DNA from: Paenibacillus sp. FSL K6-1096 | GTDB taxonomy: Bacteria; Bacillota; Bacilli; Paenibacillales; Paenibacillaceae | NCBI RefSeq assembly: GCF_037977055.1 | Contig: NZ_CP150274.1 | Coordinates: 310,001-374,000 of the forward strand | DNA length: 64,000 bases | Reading direction: 5' to 3' | Part shown: positions 35,152 through 44,683 of the stretch, piece after piece | Position numbering within the stretch: position 1 is the stretch's first letter | How the letters are laid out: each line of letters opens with the position of its first letter | The notes under the pieces: model-generated | What the model was told of the DNA's origin: nothing | The model's database searches: none | The model's input: only the letters and a program-made list of their open reading frames with translations | Program-made: the position numbers and the translations under genes

Positions 35152-35536
35152 CCTTCATCGCCCCACCCGTAAGTCATGGTAATTCCCACATTATATCATA
35201 TACCCAAGCCAGCCGATGCAGCCGTACCCGTCCTAATCTCATTCTCAGCATAGTGCAGACGGACTGAGCTTCCGCTATTTTCAACAAATCTAGCCATTAC
35301 GCTAACCAAGCGGACTCAGAATCGCTTAATTGCACGCTGACGCCCATTTCGGAACCCAACACCTCATATTAAGCGCCTCTCAGTCCGCCCACACTCCAGG
35401 AAGCGGCTTTTTGAACAAATAACGGCCTGTGAGTCCGCATAACTTGTAAACAAACGAATCGACCAGCGTTTCGGATACTTCCAGACATTACGTCCAGCAC
35501 ATCCAGCACTCCCCGCACAAACCCCCGATTCATCAG
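35152..35536. other. Intergenic stretch with no gene apart from repeats
   Basis: No coding frame is credible between the TerB gene and the response regulator terminator. The stretch should hold the promoter of the TerB operon, but I see no clear -35/-10 pair. It contains four GCGGACT-type repeats listed separately. Confidence 0.5.
35259..35438. repeat. Four copies of a GCGGACT-type interspersed repeat
   Basis: Units of about 22 bp share the pattern GCGGACT-S-A-N4-CGCTTATTT. Two lie on the plus strand (35259-35280, 35310-35331) and two on the minus strand (35366-35388, 35417-35438), with spacings near 51, 56 and 51. Within each unit, GCGGA and TCCGC-like arms form a weak palindrome. The head-to-head arrangement suggests repeated local insertion or duplication of a small intergenic module. 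Confidence 0.7.
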
Positions 35537-35571
35537 AAAAAGACCTTGAGAGACTGGCTCCTCAAGATCTT
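35537..35571 (-). terminator. Terminator of the second sugar operon
   Basis: AAGACCTTGAG (35540-35550) pairs with CTCAAGATCTT (35561-35571) with one mismatch, and T5 follows on the minus strand. Confidence 0.7.
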
Positions 35572-35646
35572 GGATAAGAACGTCCGTTTGTGTCTCCCTA
35601 AGAATATACTATACTCCGCCCGCAGGCTGCAATAGCCTATGCACCC

Positions 35647-37266
35647 TCATCCTTTCATATAATCACTCGGGCTGCGCCCGGTAACCATCTTGAAGACCTG
35701 GCTGAAATACGCGGGATTGTTGAAGCCCACCATTTCACTGATTTCATACACCATGTGCTGGCCGGATTGGAGGAATTCTATCGCCCGGCCGATCCGGTAC
35801 TGGTTCAGGTAGCTGACGAAATTCTCACCGCTGATCCGTTTGAACAGCTGGCTCAGATATTTCGGATGCACATGCAGCTCCTGCGCCAGGCCCATGAAGC
35901 TGATTTCCTGGTTATAGTGGACCTCCACATAGCTTTTGACGCTCTCTACCAGCCGGTTCTTCTTAACATTCATTTCCGTGAAGGCTGCTCGCAGGAATTC
36001 GGGAAAAGTCTGCCCCATCCACTCCGTCAGACTTCTGCCGTTGTAATAGCCCGACACCGCCTGAAGAAATTCGGCCATGCTCATCGGTGGAGTCCGGCCC
36101 GGGCAACAGGCATTCCAATAATACATCAGCGCAGTGAACAGCCCGACACATACCGTCTGTATATCCTGGAGATGCTGCAGCTCATCCTGCCGGAGCCTGC
36201 CGTAGATGATCTCCCAGGTCTCCCATATTTTTGGCGTCTCCTTGCGCAGCAGCACCTCATTCCACTCCTGAAGCAGCCGGGAATAATCCTCCAGAGTCCA
36301 CAGGTTGTCAGCTCTGCACGGTTCATAAGCATAGATGGGGCTGGTCTCCTGAAATTCTGCAGCGGCCAGCGCCTCTCTGCTCTCCAGATAAGCATCGATC
36401 AGCTCATGGATGGCCGCTTTGACGGAACCGATGCCGGCATAGGCCTGAAGCTGAACGTAATTCCGAATTTTATCCATCATCTCCTGCACCGCCTCCTTCA
36501 GAACCGGGATCAGCTCTCCCGCTTCACGGTCCAGCAGCAGCACCACCAGCAGATCGTCGGAATAGTCCAGCACATGACCCTGCACCGAAGGATGTCCGGC
36601 CAGCTTGTGCTGGAGCGTCTCCCTGCAGATATTGCCGGCTCCGAAGCGCAGCAGCTGCCATTCGCGTTCCTTCAGCTTATGCAGCGGCAACGGGCGGTTA
36701 AGCTGGATGCTGGCTGCGGCCAGCCGCTGCGGATGTGTGATTTGAAGGTAACCGAGCCGTTCCTCGGAGCATTCATCCGCGCTGTAGCGTGTGGTCAGCA
36801 GCTCCAGCAGCAGACGTTCCCGCAGAAAAGGAAGCGTGCGGCCGATCTCCTGCTTGTAGCGCTCCTCCAGCTGTTTTTGCTGCTCGCCGGCTTCCAGCTC
36901 CAGCAGCACCGCACGGAGTACCGCTTCGATCTCCTGGACCCGGGCCGGCTTCAGCAGGAAATGGCTCACCCCCCAGCGCATCGCCTGGCGGGCATTCTCG
37001 AATTCCTCGTACCCGCTCAATATAATGATTGGCAGCTCCGGCGACAGCTCCCGCAGTGCCTCCGTAAGCTCCAATCCGCTCATCCCCGGCATATAGACAT
37101 CGGTCATCACCAGATCGGGGGTACCCTTGCGGAACAGCTCCAGCGCCTCACTGCCGTTGACTGCCGCTCCGGCTATGGTCAGGCCAAGCTTCTCCCAGCC
37201 CACATGTCTCGTAAGGGCTTTCAGAATGTGCGGGTCGTCATCCACCAGCAGAATGGACCTGCTCAT
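35647..37266 (-). CDS. YesN-type response regulator with AraC HTH (second set)
   Basis: The 539-residue protein has a receiver domain with Asp56 in VMTDVYMPGMSG and Lys in FLLKPAR, a long middle domain, and a C-terminal AraC HTH ending MVTGRSPSDYMKG. The start at ATG 37266 overlaps the kinase stop by four bases (ATGA). It is the last gene of the second binding-protein/permease/kinase/regulator operon, arranged as in the first set at 22.7-29 kb. Confidence 0.92.
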   Translation of the reverse strand: MSRSILLVDDDPHILKALTRHVGWEKLGLTIAGAAVNGSEALELFRKGTPDLVMTDVYMPGMSGLELTEALRELSPELPIIILSGYEEFENARQAMRWGVSHFLLKPARVQEIEAVLRAVLLELEAGEQQKQLEERYKQEIGRTLPFLRERLLLELLTTRYSADECSEERLGYLQITHPQRLAAASIQLNRPLPLHKLKEREWQLLRFGAGNICRETLQHKLAGHPSVQGHVLDYSDDLLVVLLLDREAGELIPVLKEAVQEMMDKIRNYVQLQAYAGIGSVKAAIHELIDAYLESREALAAAEFQETSPIYAYEPCRADNLWTLEDYSRLLQEWNEVLLRKETPKIWETWEIIYGRLRQDELQHLQDIQTVCVGLFTALMYYWNACCPGRTPPMSMAEFLQAVSGYYNGRSLTEWMGQTFPEFLRAAFTEMNVKKNRLVESVKSYVEVHYNQEISFMGLAQELHVHPKYLSQLFKRISGENFVSYLNQYRIGRAIEFLQSGQHMVYEISEMVGFNNPAYFSQVFKMVTGRSPSDYMKG

Positions 37267-39086
37267 ATCTGATCCCGCAGCAGCCGTTCCAGCTGCGCTT
37301 CCGTCTCGATGACCGGCAGCGTAATCATAGCAGCCACCCCTTTCTCCGGCCGGTTGGCCAGGTATAGTCCGTAAGGCTCCCCGCAATACAGCTGAATGCG
37401 GCTCATCACATTGCGGATGCCGATTCCGCCGGCCTGCTCTATCGACCAGTCCTCCGCCAAGCCACGGCCGTTATCCAGCACCCTGATCTGCAGGTAAGGC
37501 GGGCCGCCTTGAGGCTTGACCTCGCGGACCTCCAAATGAATCTCCAGGGGGCCGGAGCCAGTCTCGCAGCTGCCGTGAATAATGGAATTCTCAATCAGCG
37601 GCTGGAGAATCACCTTCGGAATGAAATAACTCCGTACCGCCGGGTCCGGGATGGACTCTGTATACGCTATGGCTATAGGCAGCCGTTCCCGCTGGATGCT
37701 GACATAACACCGGGCGTGCTCCAGCTCATCGCGCAGGCGGATCAGCATCCGGCCGCCGCTGAGGCCGATCCGCAGCATTTTGCCGAGCTGGGTAATCATG
37801 TAGCTGATATCCTCGGCGTCGTAATCCATCGCCTTCCAGTGAATCATATCCAGCGTGTTGTAGAGGAAATGCGGCTTGATCTGGGCCTCCAGCAGACCGG
37901 CCTGGGCCTCCCGCTTGGCCGCGCTCGCTTCGCGCTCACGCTGCATCAGCTCCTGCAGCCGGTGAACCATATGATTGAAGCCGTAAGACATCTGCGTGTA
38001 TTCCTCTGTCAGCGATTCGCTCATATGGGCCCGGAAATCTCCGCGCTCCAGCTTCCGCATCTCCTGGATCAGCCTTCGCACCGGACGAATCATGCTCCGG
38101 ATGAAGAAGTACGCAAGCAGCGCCGACAGGAGCAGGCTTAACAGGCCGATCCCGATCACCTGCCTTGTCCGCCTTGCGGACCTCCTGCAGCAGCGAGCGG
38201 GTCGGGATCACCTGGACCAGACGCCAAGAGATTGTGCTGGGCTTTGAGAACAGAACGAGATAGGTCTGCCCGTCCTTTTTCAGCAACTCGTGCCCTCATT
38301 GCCTTCGTACGTGTGCTGGTTCAGCCACTTTGCCTCCAGAACAGCCTTGTCCGCAGTGCTTTTCTCATTATTGACCAGCAGCAGGAGGTTGCCTGTGGTA
38401 TCCACCAGATGAATCTGGCCGTCCAGTACGGCCGGAATATCCTTGAATTGCTTCAGGATATCGTCTGCGGTCAGCCGGATATAGAGATACCCGACCGTTT
38501 TGCCTTCATTACTGAACAAATGCTGGATATGCCCGATCAGGTAAGGCCCGTTGTCTGCGCCGCTGCTGTCCAGCGGAACCCAGAGCGCGTCCGCCTGCTT
38601 CAGCCGGGGATACCAGCTCTCGCTGCGGAGCGAGGTGACCGGAAAGACAAGATCTGTGGAGCTCAGCGGCACCTCATTGAACAGATCACTGTAAATCTCA
38701 ATCGAGCTTACCCCTTCGTTCAGCACCAGCGAATGCTGGAGAATCTCTGTAATCTCCCGCTTTCTGGAGATCATCTCGTATTTGGAGGCAGGCACAGACT
38801 CCAGTCCCTCAATGACGTCCTTGTTGGCGGCAATGGAATAAGCGGTCCCCGACACATTGGTCATGAAATCGAAGCCGCGCTTCGTGCTTTCATTCAGCAG
38901 GGCCAGCCGGGTGCTGCTGATCTCGCTGAAGGTGACGGAAGAGAAGGTCCGGTAGGCCAGCAGCACAATGAAGCCGAGTAGCATCAGATTGAAGAAAATA
39001 ATACTGGCCGCCATCAGCGTGGAGAGCTTACTCCTCCTGATCCGCAGCAGCCATCTGCCTAGCATCCTTTTTTGCATCTGCCTCAT
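37263..39086 (-). pseudogene. YesM-type histidine kinase gene split by two frameshifts
   Basis: The N-terminal part (39086 to 38280) encodes a membrane helix, an extracellular sensor domain and stops at TGA after EGNEGTSC. The C-terminal part (from about 38180 to 37263) encodes the second helix, HAMP, QIKPHFLYNTLDMIHW and the ATPase boxes IENSIIHG, DNGRGL, GIGIRN. Both are in the same frame. The stretch of about 110 bases between them is coded in another frame (LLKKDGQTYLVLFSKPSTIS, then VQVIPTRSLLQEVRK), so one base appears lost near 38285 and one gained near 38180. Either two sequencing errors or a true double mutation explains this. If real, the kinase is broken while its partner regulator is intact. 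Confidence 0.85.
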
Positions 39087-39107
39087 CCCTATGCTTTTCC
39101 ACAGATT

Positions 39108-39956
39108 CTATCCCTTCAAGCCGGATGTCGCAATTCCCTCGACAAAATACTTCTGCAAAGTGATAAAGAGAATAAAGCACGGCACCAGCGACAATACCGA
39201 CATGGCAAACATCGGTCCCCAATCCGACTGGGAGCTGGAATCAAGGAACAGGCGCAGCCCAAGCGGCACGGTATATTTACTGATATCGCTAAGGAAGATC
39301 AGCTGGCTGAAGAAATCATCCCACGTCCACATGAAGGTAAAAATCATCGTCGTGATCAGCGCAGGCAGCGCCAGAGGAACAATAATCCGGCTGAATATTT
39401 GCACCGGCCCGCAGCCGTCGATCGTTGCCGCTTCGTCCAGCTCCTTCGGCAAACCGCGGATGAACTGGACGGTCAGGAAGATGAAGAAACCATCCGTCGC
39501 CATCCACTTCGGCACAATCAGCGGCGCAAAGGTGTTCACCCAGCCGAGATGATTAAACAGGATGTACCGGGGAATCAGGGTCACATGCTGCGGCAGCATA
39601 ATGGTCATCAGCATCAGCGCGAAGAAGACCGCCTTGAACCGGAAATGAAGCCGCGCGAACGCATAAGCCGCCATCGAACAGGTAATGACGTTGCCGAGCA
39701 CCGCCCCCAGAGAGACCAGAGCGGAGTTCAGCAGGAAACGGGCGAAGGAGCTGCCCTGGAACCCGAACCAGCCGGTTACATAATTATGGAAATTCCACTG
39801 CCGCGGCCAGAACCAGATTTCCGAGAAAATCATATTTGCCGGCTTGAACGAGCTGCCAACCATCCACAGCACCGGGTACAGCATGACGAAGGCGATCAGA
39901 CAGATGATGACATGCTTAAGCAAAAGGGTACTTCTGGATGAACTTCCAGTATCCAT
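39108..39956 (-). CDS. Carbohydrate ABC transporter permease (MalG type, second set)
   Basis: The 282-residue protein has six helices and the docking loop LDEAATIDGCGPVQIFSRIIVP. It begins 3 bases after the MalF-type gene ends and is followed 21 bases later by the kinase gene. It works with the neighbouring permease and binding protein; the ATPase is encoded elsewhere. Confidence 0.92.
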   Translation of the reverse strand: MDTGSSSRSTLLLKHVIICLIAFVMLYPVLWMVGSSFKPANMIFSEIWFWPRQWNFHNYVTGWFGFQGSSFARFLLNSALVSLGAVLGNVITCSMAAYAFARLHFRFKAVFFALMLMTIMLPQHVTLIPRYILFNHLGWVNTFAPLIVPKWMATDGFFIFLTVQFIRGLPKELDEAATIDGCGPVQIFSRIIVPLALPALITTMIFTFMWTWDDFFSQLIFLSDISKYTVPLGLRLFLDSSSQSDWGPMFAMSVLSLVPCFILFITLQKYFVEGIATSGLKG

Positions 39957-39959
39957 AGC

Positions 39960-40907
39960 TTACTTCCCCCCGTCTTCATAGTGAACCCATAGCTTGCTGC
40001 TGCCGAACAGCAGGAGGGTAAATATTCCGATCAGCAGCACCAGCACCCAGGCCATCGCCGAGGCATAGCCCATCTGAAAGAAGGAGAACCCTTTTTTATA
40101 CAGATATAGAGAATACATCAGGGTGGAGTTCACCGGTCCCCCGCTGCCGTTGCTGACAATAAACGCCTGCGTGAATGACTGGAAGGCTGTAATCGTCTGC
40201 ATAATCACATTGAAAAAGATGACCGGAGACAATACCGGCAGCGTAATATGCAGAAACTGGCCGATTTTACCTGCACCATCCACTGAAGACGCATCATAAT
40301 ACTCCGGCGGTACCTGCTTCAGCCCGGACAGAAAGATAATCATAGATGAACCGAATTGCCACACCGCCAGCAGGATTAACGAATACAGAGAGTATTTCGG
40401 GTTGGACACCCAATCGGGCGCTTGGATTCCCGCCATGGCCAGCAGCTGGTTCAGCAGTCCGTCGCCGCCCAGCATCTTACGCCACAGCATAGCAATAGCC
40501 ACACTTCCGCCAAGCAGCGTCGGGATGTAATAGACCGTCCGGTAAATGCCAAGGCCGCGGATGCCTTTGTTGAGCAGCAGCGCGACCGCCAAGGCAAACA
40601 TCAGCTTCAGCGGCACCGACACGAACACGAAGATAAAGGTCACCTTGAGCGATTGGATAAACAACGGATCGGCGGTAAGCATGACTCTGAAATTGTCCAG
40701 CCCGATCCACCGGGAGCTCTCCAGAATGCTGTAATCGGTAAAAGAAAAATAGAGTGAGGCGGCCATCGGCCCCAGTGTCAGACATATCAGCCCCAGCAGC
40801 CAGGGCGACAGAAACAGCATGGCGGTCGCGTTCTGATTGCGTAGCAGCCTTACGCCGCGCCGCTTCGTCCCTGCCGGGCTTTGTACCGTAACCAGATCTG
40901 AACTCAA
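39960..40907 (-). CDS. Sugar ABC transporter permease (MalF type, second set)
   Basis: The 315-residue protein has six helices and the docking loop YDASSVDGAGKIGQFLHITLP. TTG 40907 is chosen because GGGGGG and AAGGGAG precede it just after the binding-protein stop. An ATG at 40952 in the same frame would overlap that gene by 26 bases and has no site. Confidence 0.88.
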   Translation of the reverse strand: MSSDLVTVQSPAGTKRRGVRLLRNQNATAMLFLSPWLLGLICLTLGPMAASLYFSFTDYSILESSRWIGLDNFRVMLTADPLFIQSLKVTFIFVFVSVPLKLMFALAVALLLNKGIRGLGIYRTVYYIPTLLGGSVAIAMLWRKMLGGDGLLNQLLAMAGIQAPDWVSNPKYSLYSLILLAVWQFGSSMIIFLSGLKQVPPEYYDASSVDGAGKIGQFLHITLPVLSPVIFFNVIMQTITAFQSFTQAFIVSNGSGGPVNSTLMYSLYLYKKGFSFFQMGYASAMAWVLVLLIGIFTLLLFGSSKLWVHYEDGGK

Positions 40908-40926
40908 TAGTTTCCCCCCGCTCCCT

Positions 40927-42270
40927 TTATTTGGCTTTGTCCAGTATGGCATTAGAGCCTGAGATGAACTGCCCGCTGATCTGCTCGATACTGCCCTGGC
41001 CGAAAGCGATCTGTTCGCTCGCGCTCTTGAAGTTCTTATCGATCTCTGAGAAGCCCTGCGGGTACGGCGGGTCGATATCGCTGGAATGCTTGGAGACTAC
41101 ATCGATAAAATCAAACACCAACTTCTCCTCGGCGGTCAGCGACGGCTTCAGCTGCTCCCGGACGGCGGAATTGACCGGCACGCCCCGTTCAGCACCCAGG
41201 ATTGCGGTGCCTTCCGGATCATTGACCATGAAATCGATCAGCTTCGCTACCTCCTTGGGATATTTGGTCTTGGCATTGCCGGAGATGAACTGGCCGGGCT
41301 TCAGATATTCGCCGATGGCCTGCTCCCCCTCCAGATGGGGAATGACCTGCATTTTCAGCTTCTGGCTCTGATCCTTCAGGACATTCTGGTAGGTCATCAG
41401 CTGGTTGGACCAGGTGAAGTCAAGTGCGGACTGGCCGACGGAGAGCGGCCGCGTCTCCAGGGCATTCGTCATGGCCGCCGTCATCTCTGCGGTTGTAGCG
41501 CCTCCGCTGTCGCGCAGCCCCTGCCAGTACTTGAACCATTCATGGAGAATCTCGCTCGTGACACCGAGCTTATCCCCTTCGAATAATCCGGTTCCGTGCT
41601 GGCGCACGAATACCTCGAAGATGTTGGTGGTTCCCGAGATATCCGGTGTCCCGTAGTAGCCGCCGCCTTTTTTATCGGCGATGGTATTGGCCATGTCTGC
41701 GAAGTCCATCCAGGTCCAGGACTCCTGCGGCTCAGCAATCCCCAGCTCCTGCAATACGGAAGCATTATAGATAACGCCGGGCGCATTCACTCCAAGGGTT
41801 ATGGCATATAATTTGCCGTCAATGCTGCCGGCCGAGATCATGCTTTGGTCATGGTCCTCAGTACGCAGCGTTCCATCCTGGGTATAGGGCGTAAGGTCAA
41901 GCAATGTGCCGCGTTTGGCGTAATCGGACAGGAACGCATAATCCATCTGAATAATATCCGGCGCATTGGAGCCTGCCACCTGGGTGGACAGCTTATCGAA
42001 GTAGCCGTCCCAGCCGGAATATTCCGGCTTAATCGTAATCCCCGGGTTCTTCTCCTCAAAACGTTTAATCATCTTGGCGGTCAGATCATGGCGGGTCTGT
42101 GATCCCCACCAGGTCATGCGCAGCTCGATTGCAGGCGTCTCATTTGCTGTCCCGGAGGCAGCCTTGGCCCCCTCCCCCGCATTCGTTCCACTGGATGAGC
42201 ATGCAGCCGTCGTCATCAGCAATGCTGCACTTAGCAGCAGCGTAACCCCTCGTCTTCCCTTGATTCTCAT
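40927..42270 (-). CDS. Sugar ABC transporter substrate-binding lipoprotein (second set)
   Basis: The 447-residue protein has a lipoprotein signal with lipobox TTAAC (Cys24), a Ser/Gly/Ala linker, and a type 1 solute-binding fold (ELRMTWWGSQTRHD, then APDIIQMDYAFLSDY). GAGGAGG precedes ATG 42270. It heads the second transport/two-component operon. A near-cre site lies about 85 bases upstream. The ligand is unknown. Confidence 0.92.
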   Translation of the reverse strand: MRIKGRRGVTLLLSAALLMTTAACSSSGTNAGEGAKAASGTANETPAIELRMTWWGSQTRHDLTAKMIKRFEEKNPGITIKPEYSGWDGYFDKLSTQVAGSNAPDIIQMDYAFLSDYAKRGTLLDLTPYTQDGTLRTEDHDQSMISAGSIDGKLYAITLGVNAPGVIYNASVLQELGIAEPQESWTWMDFADMANTIADKKGGGYYGTPDISGTTNIFEVFVRQHGTGLFEGDKLGVTSEILHEWFKYWQGLRDSGGATTAEMTAAMTNALETRPLSVGQSALDFTWSNQLMTYQNVLKDQSQKLKMQVIPHLEGEQAIGEYLKPGQFISGNAKTKYPKEVAKLIDFMVNDPEGTAILGAERGVPVNSAVREQLKPSLTAEEKLVFDFIDVVSKHSSDIDPPYPQGFSEIDKNFKSASEQIAFGQGSIEQISGQFISGSNAILDKAK

Positions 42271-42352
42271 CTGTTGCCTCCTCGAATTTATTCCGGCATG
42301 TCCCTCGGCTCCAATTGCTACGGTACATGTCCGGGCAGTGTTCATTCCAATA

Positions 42353-42366
42353 AGTAAGCGGTTACA
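42353..42366. promoter_or_regulatory. Possible catabolite-responsive (cre) site
   Basis: On the minus strand the bases read TGTAACCGCTTACT, close to the cre consensus with about two mismatches. It lies upstream of the binding-protein gene, where CcpA control of a sugar operon would be expected. Confidence 0.35.
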
Positions 42367-42440
42367 TTAATGATTATACGGACCGCTCTGTGTAGGGTAA
42401 ATCCAGAAAAGTAAGGGGTTATATCAAATAAGTAAGACAA

Positions 42441-42467
42441 AAAGCCAGCCGGAATTCTCCGGCTGGC
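42441..42467 (-). terminator. Terminator of the MFS transporter gene
   Basis: GCCAGCCGGA (42444-42453) and TCCGGCTGGC (42458-42467) pair perfectly around a 4-nt loop. T5 follows on the minus strand. Confidence 0.88.
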
Positions 42468-42497
42468 CAGATTGTTGCAAGCTTCTTCGTTATGCCT

Positions 42498-43715
42498 CTA
42501 CTCCAGCTCCAGCCCCTTCGTTTCCTTGCCCAGGAACAGCACCGCGAGCGCGCCGATCACAATCGTCACGAAGAATAGCATGAAGATCGTGCTGATTCCG
42601 ACCGCTTTGCCGACCATCAGTCCGACCAGGGTTGGAGCGATAATGCCCCCGATCCGGCCAAATGAAGTCGCCAGCCCCGCTCCGGTAGACCGGATGGAGG
42701 TCGGATACAGCTCAGGCGTATAAGCGTACATGCCGCCCCAGGCGCCCAGATTGAAGAAGGACAGGCAGATCCCGGCGGCCATCAGCATCCCTTCGGTGGT
42801 GGCATTCCCGAACCAGGCCGCGCTGGCCGCAGTCAGCAGCAGATAGATGACCAGCACGAACTTGCGGCCGTATTTCTCGATGAAATAAGCGGCGGTGAAG
42901 TAACCGGGGAGCTGGGCGAGTGTCATGATCAGCACATACTCGAAGCTTTTGACCAGACTGAAGCCCTTCAGCACCATGACGGTCGGCAGCCACAGGAACA
43001 TGCCATAATACGAGAACACCACGGTGAACCACAGCACCCACAGCATGATCGTGGAACGGCGGTGCTCTGCCGACCAGACTGCCGCCACACGCTTCTGTAG
43101 AGACACCGGAGGAGCCTTCTTGATCTCCGCGAACTTCGGCGAGTCATCAATCGCCCTGCGCAGATAGAGCGCATAGAGCGCCGGAACTGCACCGATGGCA
43201 AAGGCCACCCGCCAGCCGTAATCCGGAATTACGAAAAAAGCGATCAGCGCCGACAGAATCCAGCCCAGCGCCCAGAAGCTCTCCAGCAGCACAACTGCCC
43301 TGCCCCGCTCCTTGGCCGGCATACTCTCCGACACCAGCGTTGAGGCTACCGGCAGCTCCCCGCCCAGCCCAAAGCCGGCAATGAAGCGCAGCGCACATAA
43401 TATGATATACCCTGTGGCGAAGGCCGACAGGCCGCTGGCAATGGAGAAGATGAGCAGCGTCCATAAGAGTACAGACTTACGGCCGAAGCGGTCGGCCAGA
43501 ATACCGGCGCAAGCCGCGCCCACAGCCATCCCCACCGAATTAATACTGGTTAAATAACCGATCTTCTCCGGCCCGAGCGACCATTCCTTGGCCAGTGCCG
43601 CCACTACAAAAGAGATCATCCCTACATCCATCGCGTCGAACATCCAGCTGAGACCTGCACTGAAGAGCAGCTTCCTCTGCTTCCGGTTCTGCAGCAGCGA
43701 CATTTGTTTAAACAT
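42498..43715 (-). CDS. MFS transporter of the NiaP/aromatic acid:H+ symporter type
   Basis: The 405-residue protein has 12 membrane helices and the sugar/acid symporter motifs: FDAMDVGMISFVV in helix 1, GILADRFGRKSVLL in loop 2, FGLGGELPVASTLVSESMPA after helix 4, and YTPELYPTSIRSTGAGLA in the second half. Closest in style are NiaP (nicotinate) and aromatic acid transporters. Niacin or aromatic acid uptake is likely, but the substrate is not certain. Confidence 0.8.
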   Translation of the reverse strand: MFKQMSLLQNRKQRKLLFSAGLSWMFDAMDVGMISFVVAALAKEWSLGPEKIGYLTSINSVGMAVGAACAGILADRFGRKSVLLWTLLIFSIASGLSAFATGYIILCALRFIAGFGLGGELPVASTLVSESMPAKERGRAVVLLESFWALGWILSALIAFFVIPDYGWRVAFAIGAVPALYALYLRRAIDDSPKFAEIKKAPPVSLQKRVAAVWSAEHRRSTIMLWVLWFTVVFSYYGMFLWLPTVMVLKGFSLVKSFEYVLIMTLAQLPGYFTAAYFIEKYGRKFVLVIYLLLTAASAAWFGNATTEGMLMAAGICLSFFNLGAWGGMYAYTPELYPTSIRSTGAGLATSFGRIGGIIAPTLVGLMVGKAVGISTIFMLFFVTIVIGALAVLFLGKETKGLELE

Positions 43716-43794
43716 TCCTAAGGCCCCTCTCCGATTCCCGCTGAATTCCTCATCTGAAGACTAGTTCTTCTTACACATTCTAGAATCGGACGGT

Positions 43795-44568
43795 TCAAAA
43801 ATCAAGGAATAACACCGCATTGAAATATTGCCGGGCCATCGCCTGAAAATAACACGTCTGCACCGAGATCGCCGCGATCAGCAGCATATTCTGCACCGCA
43901 TCCCGCTGCGGCCTGGTCAGGTGGCTAAGCCGCTTCATCATGCGTTCCATCGCCGCTCTGATCCCGCTGTCCGATTTCCACTGGAACTCCTTCGGATTCC
44001 CGGACGGGGGCTTTGCCGCTGCCTGGGCCGCCATCGGGGCCCGGGTCTTGATCTCCTCGAACAGCTCGGCATAACCGTGGTACAGCTGTGCAGGCTCAAC
44101 CAGATCATCGTCATCCCGCTCAGGCACCAGGAACAGCACGCGGAAAAGCTGGCGGATGCTCTCGAAATCGAGGGCAGCCTTGAGATCGTCAATAATAAAC
44201 AGCATCGCTGCCTGATTAATGGAGTACTTTTTGCCTTCGCGCGGCGAGCCGAGATACTCCTTGAAATCCCGTTTGACCCAATTCTGCATAGCCGTCACAG
44301 ATAATGTGGAATACTCAATCAGACTGCCGAGGGAGGCAATCTCGCCTAGCGACAGGCCTTTGACGGCGCCGCCTTTGATCAGCTTCTGCAGAATCGGGGG
44401 AATGTCGGTTGACAGAAACGCCGGCAGGCTCGTCCCCTCCCGCACCTCGTCCCGGTGGAACTTGGTCCAGGCCTCCTGCAGAATATGGAGCGGCCTCTGC
44501 TCCGAGTGTGGGCTTAGAGACAGTAATAGTCCAGACATTTCTATCCGGCTTAGTGTAAAAGCTTCCAT
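43795..44568 (-). CDS. DUF1836 domain-containing protein
   Basis: The 257-residue protein matches the DUF1836 family: a MerR-like helical region with SLIEYSTLSVTAMQNWVKRD and a conserved YSINQAAMLFIIDDLKAAL. The C-terminal half is helical. Function is unknown; a DNA-binding role is inferred from the HTH-like segment. The start is ATG 44568 with GGAGGG upstream; an ATG at 44625 has no site. It is divergent from the CNNM/CBS gene. Confidence 0.7.
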   Translation of the reverse strand: MEAFTLSRIEMSGLLLSLSPHSEQRPLHILQEAWTKFHRDEVREGTSLPAFLSTDIPPILQKLIKGGAVKGLSLGEIASLGSLIEYSTLSVTAMQNWVKRDFKEYLGSPREGKKYSINQAAMLFIIDDLKAALDFESIRQLFRVLFLVPERDDDDLVEPAQLYHGYAELFEEIKTRAPMAAQAAAKPPSGNPKEFQWKSDSGIRAAMERMMKRLSHLTRPQRDAVQNMLLIAAISVQTCYFQAMARQYFNAVLFLDF

Positions 44569-44683
44569 AGATGGCAACCCTCCACCATTTGATATTTCAC
44601 TGAAAAGTTCGTACAATAGGTTCATATGAACTCATAATATGAGTATAACCTATTTTAGGGACGAAAGGGATGGTAAAGATTAT

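Noticed and set aside
35755..37272. A 505-residue plus-strand ORF opposite the response regulator
   Set aside because: Antisense shadow caused by GC-rich codon use; the minus-strand product has clear receiver and AraC domains.
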